From an uncultured Lachnospiraceae bacterium (GTDB lineage Bacteria; Bacillota; Clostridia; Lachnospirales; Lachnospiraceae), in contig CAMOVS010000126.1 in NCBI GenBank assembly GCA_946627575.1, positions 1 through 5,141 of the forward strand: 5,141 nucleotides of DNA. The letters run 5' to 3'. This document shows, in pieces, positions 1 to 5,141 of this stretch. Each line of letters begins with the position of its first letter. The stretch's first letter is position 1. The notes under the pieces are model-generated. The model was not told the DNA's origin and did not search any database. It saw only the letters and a program-made list of their open reading frames with translations. A program made the position numbers and the translations under genes.

Positions 1-427
1 TTATTCGCTGATCGGGGAAACCAAGACCTTTAAAGATCCTTAGTATCTCCCGGGTCCGGGCAGCCTTCTCCAAGCTCCATGATTCCATGGTCTGCCCTGT
101 GTCAGGTCCATCATCCGCCCTGCCTTCCGATGCGGTCAGCCCAAGGAAATCATCCACCCGGACCTGCAGACCGGACTGATCCTGAAAAGGGGCCTGGTCC
201 AATTTGCCTATAGTTATGTCTTCCGCCTTATAGACAGGTGCATGGAAAAGATGGTCATCCGGATCCGGGCTTAATTCGCCTGCGATCAGCCGGAGCAGGG
301 TTGTTTTTCCCGCACCGTTTTTTCCTACCAGGGCAATCTTCTCCCTGTCTTTTATCTGAAATTGTATATGATCAAGAATCAGGTCCCCTCCCAGAGACAC
401 CGATCCTCCACGGATTTCATAAAGCAT
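1..427 (-). CDS. ABC-F-type ATP-binding protein, N-terminal part (runs off left edge)
   Basis: I translated this frame by hand: 142 codons are open from an ATG at 427 down to the window edge, with no stop. The protein starts directly in an ABC domain. The Walker A motif GKNGAGKT is at residues 35-42. A Q-loop motif IGKLDQ ends at Gln78. The helix ILRIFKGLGF at about 127-136 resembles the stretch just before the ABC signature in ABC-F proteins. Signature, Walker B and the second ABC domain lie outside the window. ABC-F proteins are soluble tandem ATPases that act on ribosomes (translation factors or antibiotic protection); this is family knowledge and the subgroup cannot be decided. The Q-loop to pre-signature stretch is about 48 residues, which suggests a short arm. 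The start is supported by AGAGGAAAG at 432-440. It follows the TPM gene by 24 bases, so it is probably in the same operon. An ordinary transporter ATPase is the less likely alternative. Confidence 0.8.
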   Translation of the reverse strand, partial: MLYEIRGGSVSLGGDLILDHIQFQIKDREKIALVGKNGAGKTTLLRLIAGELSPDPDDHLFHAPVYKAEDITIGKLDQAPFQDQSGLQVRVDDFLGLTASEGRADDGPDTGQTMESWSLEKAARTREILRIFKGLGFPDQRI

Positions 428-451
428 GACTCTTTCCTCTGTATCAAATCA

Positions 452-1294
452 TCAAAAGCCGTGGCTACCTCCTCCGCCGCTGGATCCTCCTCCGCCGCCA
501 CCGCCGCCGCCGCTGCCGCTTTTCCTGGGATTGTAGGTCCTGCTTTTGTGATTGTAGCTGGCTTTTCCATGGGCAAAGCTGCTGACTGCCCCGATCAAAG
601 CCAGAATCTCTTCAGATTTTGCCGCCTTCTTGGAAGTATTCCAGCGGCTGATAAAATAAAGGATCAGGGCGGACAGGATCAGCGCCAGCATGGCATTGGT
701 AATGTGCTTCATGGGCTCGGCGATTTTTCCTCCCCGAAGTTTGGTGTTGATCTGGGAGAAAGCCTTGCTGGCACATGCATAGTAATCTCCTCTTCTGGCC
801 TCCTTATATACATTGTCCGTGATCGTATTGGCATACTGCTTATTAATGGTCCTGTATACATCGCCATCGCTGAATATGATTAGCTCACGGTGACCCATAT
901 CAATCATAAAAAGGATCCCGCTCTCCCCCGGGGCAAAAAGATCATGATATATCTTTTCGCTTTTCCCTTTGGCATCCCGGTCTTCGATCCTGCCGGTGAT
1001 AAAAGCTGCATGGCCGAATTGGGTGACAGGCTTCATGACCGTGAGGAGGCTGTCTTCTTCCTCTTGCCTAAGAAGGTCTTCCCCATCCCGGATGTAGATG
1101 GTGTATCCAGATCCTGATACCCCATAGCTTCTCCCTCCCTGATCATCCACTACAGGATCCGACAGGTCTGTCAGGGAATCTGTCGAATCTCCCGATGCCC
1201 TGACTGTAAGTGCCTTTCTTCCCGGATACAGATCACACAGGATAAGTAACAGAACAATACATAAAGAAAAATGCAGGATGGATTTCTTCATCAT
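452..1294 (-). CDS. TPM-domain membrane-anchored protein (YdjH-like), glycine-rich tail
   Basis: 280 residues. Residues 1-22 form a signal or anchor segment: two lysines, then a hydrophobic run. The LILC stretch is not a good lipobox. The TPM domain covers about 64-186, including DGEDLLRQEEED (70-81), ESGILFMIDMGHRELIIFSDG (within 124-144) and the conserved YANTITDNVY (154-163). A membrane segment lies at about 198-216, followed by RWNTSKK, so by the positive-inside rule the TPM domain is outside and the C-terminal 64 residues are cytoplasmic. Residues 259-280 are nearly all Gly and Ser, ending in HGF; such tails are common in YgcG/YdjH-like TPM proteins. TPM domains are linked to membrane or envelope maintenance (for example the B. 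subtilis pspA-ydjGHI locus and plant TLP18.3); a biochemical activity here is not established. The start ATG overlaps the stop of the zinc-ribbon gene by 4 bases (ATGA), with GAGGAGAGGAG just upstream. A second ATG follows immediately. Confidence 0.88.
   Translation of the reverse strand: MMKKSILHFSLCIVLLLILCDLYPGRKALTVRASGDSTDSLTDLSDPVVDDQGGRSYGVSGSGYTIYIRDGEDLLRQEEEDSLLTVMKPVTQFGHAAFITGRIEDRDAKGKSEKIYHDLFAPGESGILFMIDMGHRELIIFSDGDVYRTINKQYANTITDNVYKEARRGDYYACASKAFSQINTKLRGGKIAEPMKHITNAMLALILSALILYFISRWNTSKKAAKSEEILALIGAVSSFAHGKASYNHKSRTYNPRKSGSGGGGGGGGGSSGGGGSHGF
455..520 (-). repeat. Low-complexity Gly/Ser-codon tract in the TPM gene
   Basis: This stretch encodes residues 259-280 of the TPM-domain protein. 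It is dominated by GGC, GGA and GGT codons, with one run of nine glycines (262-270) and a second run of four (273-276), separated by Ser-Ser. The glycine codons are mixed rather than a perfect trinucleotide repeat, so the tail appears selected at protein level. It may still vary in length between strains. Confidence 0.7.
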
Positions 1295-2979
1295 GACCGC
1301 TCCTCTCCTCTCTGATGAAACTCAGGAACAGGCCTGGTAATCAAAAGATTGTACTTGAGTATGACCCGGATCAGGGTGCTGAAAAGGCCAAGATAACAAA
1401 GAATCGTGCCCCCGTAATAGATGGCGTCGGAGACCGGTTGGATGATATTAATAAAGGCTGCCAGGATCACCGCTGCCTGGGAACCTACAATATCACGGGC
1501 AACCTTTCGGTCTGTCTGATTGTCCGTCCCATCCATCAAAAGATACTGCCAGAATAGAAAAACAGTACTCAAGAGCAGGGCATTCAGAGTCCTTGTGCTA
1601 AATAATGCGCTGAAGACATCTTCCATAATGCCGACAGCCGCGATATGGATAAAAAGATATCCCAGGCTCAGCCAGGTAAAGAGATTCAGCAGCCTCCGGG
1701 CCAGCGTTTTTTTCTCCTTCTTTTGCCCTGATGTCATCTTCCTTTTTCTTCCGCCAGCCTTCTCTTCCAAACCGGATGATCCCTCCTCACCCGTCTGACT
1801 GTCTTTCTTCTTTTTCTTCTCTTTCACATAATACTGGTAACCACGATCCATCTCCCTTTGGTCTCTCGAACGGATGGCTCTCATCTCTTCCAGATAGATC
1901 AAAGATGTGGCAAGAGCAAAAAAGCCGGAGAAACACAGGATCGTAGAAGGCAGGAAAAAGAGTGTGGCATTGAAGACAAAATAAAGCGGGACAGACAGGA
2001 GCAGGGATCCCAGAATATACTTGCCAAGATCAATCGGAATATCGGCTGCTACCTTGCCATTTTGACCGTTCACGGCCATATAGGCCACTCGGTCATCCTT
2101 TCGCCAGGTAAGGAACCACACCGGAAGCATCGCCGCCTCCGTTTCTCCGACCCTGGTATGTAGTTTTTGATTCATGGTCTCCAGACTGCTTGTCATGGAC
2201 AGATCATACCGTCTCCCAACAGAATCGTCCTGTATCGTGCTCAGGGTTCTCTCGTTGGCGATCTCGTTGGCATCATTGACGTAAATGTCTGCGGGAACAT
2301 CTGCAATATCCCCGTAAAAACCGGACAGGTAGGACGGGACAAACTCCTTGAAGCCCTTGGGATCATAAGGCGCGATGGCATCTCCAAGTTCATCCGGGAA
2401 GGAGGAAGAAGCGTCAAAGACGATTCCCTCATAGGAAGCATCCACATCACCGGTTACATCATAATACTCCTTGACATCATAATCCCCGGACCTGTACTCT
2501 TTGGTACCGATCAGCTTGACTCTTCCCTGGTGATAGAAACTATAGGACCAATACGGGATATAGATACCCCGGAACTTATCCAGAAACTGAGGATCCTTGA
2601 GGTCTCCGGGTGCAAAGAAAGCCCTGTTCAGCTTCTTGCGGTATACCTCACGACAAGCTTCCTCCGACAGTTGGAATGGGATAATCTTTTGGGGTCTCTT
2701 CTGTCGTGACAGTTTTTTCTCAAGAACTACTGCCTGGCCGCAATAGCTGCAGAACTCCGACACGCTCTGATCGCTGCTGGCAATCTCCCCGCCACACATA
2801 GGACAGGAAAAAATATGAACCTCATAGGTGCTGTCATCAATCTCGCCTTCCGGTCTGACAGTCGCGGTCTCTTTATCCATTTCATAACAATCAAAATCAC
2901 TAAGACAATAAGGACACTTTAACCGCTGCAATTCTATATCAAAGCGAAGATTCCCTCCGCAATTTCTGCACTGGTACAT
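1291..2979 (-). CDS. Double zinc-ribbon polytopic membrane protein (YdjG-like), partner of TPM protein
   Basis: 562 residues from the ATG at 2979. Zinc ribbon 1 uses Cys4/Cys7 and Cys22/Cys25 (CPYC). Zinc ribbon 2 uses Cys59/Cys62 (CPMC) and Cys77/Cys80 (CSYC). A soluble domain of about 85-315 follows, containing IYIPYWSYSFYHQG near 139-152 and, near 284-310, LPVWFLTW and the NGQNGKV motif typical of this zinc-ribbon family, whose members are often mislabelled PriA, TFIIB or RNA polymerase-like. Hydrophobic segments lie at about 321-339 and 344-363, then a very basic cytoplasmic linker (364-428, including KEKKKKKD). Further membrane segments lie near 431-451, 461-482, 498-516 and 521-541. An even count keeps both ends inside, as expected for zinc ribbons. 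It appears longer than B. subtilis YdjG, mainly through the C-terminal membrane block. The 4-base overlap with the TPM gene implies coupled translation and a shared complex. The molecular function is unknown. I reject the ATG at 3000 because the ribosome site lies downstream of it. Confidence 0.87.
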   Translation of the reverse strand: MYQCRNCGGNLRFDIELQRLKCPYCLSDFDCYEMDKETATVRPEGEIDDSTYEVHIFSCPMCGGEIASSDQSVSEFCSYCGQAVVLEKKLSRQKRPQKIIPFQLSEEACREVYRKKLNRAFFAPGDLKDPQFLDKFRGIYIPYWSYSFYHQGRVKLIGTKEYRSGDYDVKEYYDVTGDVDASYEGIVFDASSSFPDELGDAIAPYDPKGFKEFVPSYLSGFYGDIADVPADIYVNDANEIANERTLSTIQDDSVGRRYDLSMTSSLETMNQKLHTRVGETEAAMLPVWFLTWRKDDRVAYMAVNGQNGKVAADIPIDLGKYILGSLLLSVPLYFVFNATLFFLPSTILCFSGFFALATSLIYLEEMRAIRSRDQREMDRGYQYYVKEKKKKKDSQTGEEGSSGLEEKAGGRKRKMTSGQKKEKKTLARRLLNLFTWLSLGYLFIHIAAVGIMEDVFSALFSTRTLNALLLSTVFLFWQYLLMDGTDNQTDRKVARDIVGSQAAVILAAFINIIQPVSDAIYYGGTILCYLGLFSTLIRVILKYNLLITRPVPEFHQRGEERS

Positions 2980-2985
2980 GGATCC

Positions 2986-2993
2986 ACCTCCTT
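2986..2993 (-). promoter_or_regulatory. Ribosome binding site deciding the zinc-ribbon gene start
   Basis: On the minus strand this reads AAGGAGGT, an almost perfect anti-16S match, six bases before the ATG at 2979. The ATG at 3000 lies upstream of this site and would read it as codons (Gln-Gly-Gly), giving an atypical MQQGGGS leader before the first zinc ribbon. The start is therefore placed at 2979. Confidence 0.85.
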
Positions 2994-3002
2994 GCTGCAT
3001 TC

Positions 3003-3032
3003 ATGATAATCTGCCGGACAGGTTTCCGTCAA
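3003..3032 (-). promoter_or_regulatory. Candidate housekeeping promoter of the zinc-ribbon/TPM/ABC-F operon
   Basis: Minus strand: -35 TTGACG at 3032-3027 and -10 TATCAT at 3008-3003, spacer 18 (17 if TTATCA is used). Transcription would begin near 2996, leaving a leader of about 17 bases that contains only the ribosome site. This independently argues against a start at 3000. I see no ECF (SigW-like) -10 element at the right distance, so envelope-stress control is not evident here. Confidence 0.55.
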
Positions 3033-3070
3033 GAACAATCACCCTTCTCTTTTGGATCATTTTAGCATGC

Positions 3071-3096
3071 CCTCTCTTTCTCTTACAAAGGAGAGG
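3071..3096. other. Imperfect hairpin with Shine-Dalgarno-like right arm
   Basis: The left arm CCTCTCTTT (3071-3079) pairs with AAAGGAGAGG (3087-3096), leaving one bulged base and a 7-base loop. The right arm contains GGAGAGG and is directly followed by ATG at 3097, so a ribosome site would be buried in the stem if this region were transcribed rightward. It lies between the two divergent promoters. No T-run follows on either strand, so it is not a convincing terminator. Function unknown. Confidence 0.35.
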
Positions 3097-3105
3097 ATGA
3101 ACTTA

Positions 3106-3134
3106 TTGCCTGTAAGGATAAAATATGTTACTAT
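3106..3134 (+). promoter_or_regulatory. Candidate promoter of the GntR regulator gene
   Basis: -35 TTGCCT at 3106-3111 and -10 TACTAT at 3129-3134, with a 17-base spacer. Transcription would start near 3141, giving an untranslated leader of about 115 bases before the regulator gene. No better -35/-10 pair was found closer to the gene; TATATA at 3224 lacks a recognisable -35. Confidence 0.45.
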
Positions 3135-3146
3135 TGCATCAGTGAT

Positions 3147-3167
3147 ATACCGATATTTCAATGGTAT
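3147..3167. promoter_or_regulatory. Weak inverted repeat, possible operator for autoregulation
   Basis: ATACC (3147-3151) and GGTAT (3163-3167) are perfect inverted arms around an 11-base centre. It lies just after the predicted start of the regulator transcript, a position suited to repression. The arms are short and the centre does not pair well, so chance is a real possibility. Confidence 0.22.
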
Positions 3168-3257
3168 TTATGGATTTTCATGACTTACTCACCGGGTACA
3201 GAAGAGGGAATCATCTACGATCCTATATAGAGATTAAAGAAGAAGAGGATGGAAACT

Positions 3258-3914
3258 ATGCGTCAGATAACCATGCTGCAGGATCAGGCTTATGAGATCA
3301 TGATAGAAAAGATAAAAAAGCAGGAATTAGAATCCGGCCAGATCTATTCCCTAAACCAAATCGCCAAAAAGATGGGGATCTCCAAGACTCCCCTTAGGGA
3401 TGCGGTTATGATGCTGGCCAAGGAACGTTATGTGGACATCATCCCCAGCCGTGGTTTTATGCTCCACACGATGTCGGAGTCGGACATTCATGAGACATAC
3501 CAGTTCCGCCATGCCATTGAGATCTACTGTCTTCGCCGCCTGGCAGAGAATATAGATACGGCCCGCGGCAGGGAATACTATGATAAAATGGCCCGCAAGG
3601 CTGCTGAGCAGGCAAAGCTGATCCGGGAAGATGCCGGTGTGGAAAGTATCGTGCGCAAGGATTACGAATTCCACCGGAGTCTGGTTCAGTACCTGGATAA
3701 TTCTGAGATGCTTGAGATCTATCGTAATTATATGTACAGGATGTTTCGCTTTAATGTACATGCATTACAAAGCGGCGGCAGGCGTGAAGGAACCATCGAG
3801 GAGCATGAAGCTATCCTTAAAGCGGTCATAGACAAGGATTATGACCGCTTGGAAAAGCTGGTGGCCTTCCATCTGGATATCGCCCGGATAATCAATCTCA
3901 GTCAGCTGCCATAG
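3258..3914 (+). CDS. GntR-family transcriptional regulator, FCD (FadR-type) subgroup
   Basis: 218 residues, the usual size for FCD-type GntR regulators. The winged helix-turn-helix spans about 5-70, with recognition region IAKKMGISKTPLRDAVMML (35-53) and wing VDIIPSRGFMLH (59-70). The all-helical FCD effector domain follows (about 76-210). The family's metal or ligand residues are all recognisable: Asp135 and His139 in KDYEFH, His183 in EEHEAIL, and His205 in AFHLDIA. Such proteins bind DNA as dimers and respond to small carboxylates or sugar acids. An intact site here predicts a metal-dependent organic-acid effector. The start at 3258 is preferred because GAGG (3245-3248) is nine bases upstream of it. 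The ATG at 3249 adds only three residues and touches GAGG with no spacing. The gene converges on the PdxA-family gene, which is its most plausible target besides itself, but that is inference. Confidence 0.9.
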   Translation: MRQITMLQDQAYEIMIEKIKKQELESGQIYSLNQIAKKMGISKTPLRDAVMMLAKERYVDIIPSRGFMLHTMSESDIHETYQFRHAIEIYCLRRLAENIDTARGREYYDKMARKAAEQAKLIREDAGVESIVRKDYEFHRSLVQYLDNSEMLEIYRNYMYRMFRFNVHALQSGGRREGTIEEHEAILKAVIDKDYDRLEKLVAFHLDIARIINLSQLP

Positions 3915-3974
3915 AATTATAAGCCCCTGCCTTTGAAGAGAGAATAGGAAACACATAGAATACTGAACACATGA

Positions 3975-4020
3975 AAAGCCCATTCCGGATAGTTGTAAGC
4001 GGCCTATCGGAATGGGCTTT
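3975..4020. terminator. Bidirectional intrinsic terminator between convergent genes
   Basis: AAAGCCCATTCCGGATAG (3975-3992) pairs with CTATCGGAATGGGCTTT (4004-4020): about 17 base pairs, one bulged G and an 11-base loop. On the plus strand the stem runs into a T-rich tract (TTTCTTCTCTTTC, to 4030). On the minus strand it ends in four Ts. It lies 60 bases past the regulator stop and 19 bases past the dehydrogenase stop, so it can end both transcripts. Confidence 0.88.
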
Positions 4021-4039
4021 CTTCTCTTTCAGATCATAT

Positions 4040-5035
4040 CTAACTTCTGAAGCTTGGCGCGTATTTGGCTGCAACCTTGATGGCTTCAACCAGGCTGATC
4101 TCACTGGCGATACCCTTGCCAGCGATGTCAAAAGCGGTTCCATGGTCTACAGAAGTCCTTAGGATGGGCATGCCGCCCGTAATAGAGATCGTTCGGTCAA
4201 AATCAAGGGTTTTGGCCGCTACGTGTCCCTGGTCATGGTAAAGAGACAGAACACTGTTCCACCGGCCCTGCTTAGCCTGATGGAATACGGAATCTGCTCC
4301 GATCGGGCCTACCACCGGCACTCCTTCCGCCTGCAGTTCCTGAACGGCCGGAATCACATCAGTCTGTTCTTCCATACCCAGGATACCATGCTCACCGATG
4401 TGGGGATTAAGACCGGCGACAGCCATCTTCCCCTCGGTAACACCCAGCTTCTTTAGAACTTCAAGACTCCGATAGACATAATCCTTAATACGGTCCTTGG
4501 TTACCAGGTCACAGGCATCTCTAAGGGATACATGTCTGGACAGGAAAAAGATTCTCATACCCAGAACCTCAAACATGGTCAGGGGATCTTCTGTCCCGGT
4601 AAGAGCGCCAAAGATCTCTGTATGTCCGATATAAGGAACTTTTGCCAGCTTCAGGGCTTCCTTGTTGATGGTGGTTGTTGTAACCGCGTCCACTTCCCCT
4701 GCCATAGCCAGTTCGATGCTGGTCTTAATATACTCGAAAGCTGCAGCCCCGCACATGGCCTGGACTTTACCATATTCAAACTGATCCATATCGATATTGT
4801 CACAATCGATAAAGTTCATAAGAGAAGGATCATCCCTGGCATCTTTTACATCCTTGATTACATGAAGCTTCATAGGACTGGCTACGATCTCCATAGCCTT
4901 TTCCATGATTTTCCGGTCACCGATCACGATGCAGAGAGCAGCTCTCTGAACCGTCTCCGTCATAAGTGCCTTGGCTGTTATCTCCGGACCGATTCCAGCC
5001 GCATCTCCCATGGGTATTGCAATAAGAGGTTTCAT
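4040..5035 (-). CDS. pdxA2: PdxA-family NAD-dependent 4-phospho-sugar-acid dehydrogenase (PdxA2 type)
   Basis: 331 residues, full length for the family. Conserved blocks are [11 protein letters not shown] (9-19), [11 protein letters not shown] (121-131), IGHTEIFG (136-143), [10 protein letters not shown] (208-217), [10 protein letters not shown] (266-275) and [16 protein letters not shown] (293-308). By analogy with E. coli PdxA, the metal ligands are His138, His212 and His267. PdxA oxidises 4-hydroxythreonine 4-phosphate in vitamin B6 synthesis. The YHDQGH block and the neighbouring GntR gene instead suggest the PdxA2 branch, which oxidises D-threonate or D-erythronate 4-phosphate and decarboxylates it to dihydroxyacetone phosphate, normally after phosphorylation by a DUF1537 kinase. 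No such kinase is visible here, so the substrate is not settled. In the GDPAG block the usual proline is alanine. The ribosome site AAAGGAG (5044-5050) lies eight bases before the ATG. Cytoplasmic. Confidence 0.93.
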   Translation of the reverse strand: MKPLIAIPMGDAAGIGPEITAKALMTETVQRAALCIVIGDRKIMEKAMEIVASPMKLHVIKDVKDARDDPSLMNFIDCDNIDMDQFEYGKVQAMCGAAAFEYIKTSIELAMAGEVDAVTTTTINKEALKLAKVPYIGHTEIFGALTGTEDPLTMFEVLGMRIFFLSRHVSLRDACDLVTKDRIKDYVYRSLEVLKKLGVTEGKMAVAGLNPHIGEHGILGMEEQTDVIPAVQELQAEGVPVVGPIGADSVFHQAKQGRWNSVLSLYHDQGHVAAKTLDFDRTISITGGMPILRTSVDHGTAFDIAGKGIASEISLVEAIKVAAKYAPSFRS

Positions 5036-5091
5036 CTTGTATGCTCCTTTTTTGCATGCCTTTTCAATCCGCCTTTTTTATGGGACAGAGA

Positions 5092-5141
5092 TTAGTCCTC
5101 GATAATGGCAAATGCTCTGGTAGGTGATCCGCCTGCAGCAC
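5092..5141 (-). CDS. C-terminal end of an unidentified upstream gene
   Basis: Sixteen complete codons counting the TAA at 5094-5092 are readable; the encoded end is AAGGSPTRAFAIIED. The frame is open to the window edge. It stops 56 bases before the PdxA-family start, and no terminator or good promoter is visible between them, so the two are probably cotranscribed. I do not recognise the family. The ending does not resemble what I recall of DUF1537 kinase C-termini (usually a KAGxFG-type block near the end). With so few codons, chance openness cannot be excluded. Confidence 0.45.
   Translation of the reverse strand, partial: AAGGSPTRAFAIIED

Noticed and set aside
379..576. Minus-strand ORF of 65 codons with an Ala-rich stretch
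   Set aside because: It spans the TPM tail and ABC-F start in another frame. Its repeats come from the glycine-codon tract, and both overlapping genes have clear family motifs.
362..883. Plus-strand ORF of 173 codons with an Ala/Ser-rich segment
   Set aside because: It lies opposite the well-supported TPM gene. The Ala/Ser run is just the complement of that gene's glycine codons, and no domain or good start is visible.
1801..1830. Lysine-codon A-rich tract as a programmed frameshift site
   Set aside because: The A-runs are short and broken by G, the frame continues intact into further membrane segments, and no alternative-frame product is suggested.
2167..2709. Plus-strand ORF of 180 codons
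   Set aside because: It is antisense to the conserved middle domain of the zinc-ribbon protein and has no recognisable motif or supporting ribosome site.
2980..3000. Seven-residue N-terminal extension of the zinc-ribbon protein (ATG at 3000)
   Set aside because: The strong ribosome site lies inside this extension, and the predicted transcript starts at about the same point, so the ATG at 2979 is the real start.
3003..3032. ECF sigma (SigW-like) promoter, suggested by GGAAAC within the region
   Set aside because: No CGT-type -10 element is found about 16 bases downstream, whereas TTGACG and TATCAT fit a housekeeping promoter.
3071..3096. Hairpin as an intrinsic terminator
   Set aside because: No T-run follows the stem on either strand, and there is no gene ending nearby, since both neighbours start and diverge here.
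4532..5095. Plus-strand ORF of 187 codons
   Set aside because: It is the antisense shadow of the PdxA-family gene, whose metal-binding motifs are intact, and it has unusual Cys/His-rich composition.

Overview
The window looks like chromosomal DNA of a Gram-positive Clostridia-type bacterium, most likely Lachnospiraceae. The grounds are strong AAGGAGG-type ribosome sites, tight gene packing, roughly balanced base composition judged by eye, and close resemblance of the TPM-domain protein to forms I recall from that family. The taxon is an inference. I see no rRNA, tRNA, CRISPR array, insertion sequence or phage gene.

Left block (1-2979, all minus strand): three genes in a probable operon, read right to left. 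The first encodes a 562-residue membrane protein with two N-terminal zinc ribbons and a conserved extra domain. Next, overlapping it by 4 bases, is a secreted or membrane-anchored TPM-domain protein with a very glycine-rich tail. After a 24-base gap comes the N-terminal 142 residues of an ABC ATPase, probably ABC-F type, which runs off the left edge. The zinc-ribbon/TPM pair resembles the Bacillus subtilis YdjG/YdjH envelope-stress pair that works with an SPFH protein and PspA. Neither of those partners is in this window.

Middle (2980-3257): a divergent intergenic region. It holds a good candidate promoter for the left operon, a candidate promoter for the rightward regulator gene, a hairpin whose right arm is Shine-Dalgarno-like, and a weak inverted repeat that could be an operator.

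Right block: a GntR-family regulator of the FCD subgroup (plus strand, 3258-3914) converges on a PdxA-family dehydrogenase gene (minus strand, 4040-5035). A strong bidirectional hairpin terminator lies between them. The dehydrogenase looks like the PdxA2 type used in four-carbon sugar-acid catabolism rather than a pyridoxal-phosphate biosynthesis enzyme. It is probably transcribed with an upstream gene, of which only the last 15 or so codons are visible at the right edge. A plausible reading is that the regulator controls this catabolic locus, but no operator near pdxA is visible. The most interesting part is the zinc-ribbon/TPM/ABC-F envelope module. I found no clear evidence of a wholly new system.
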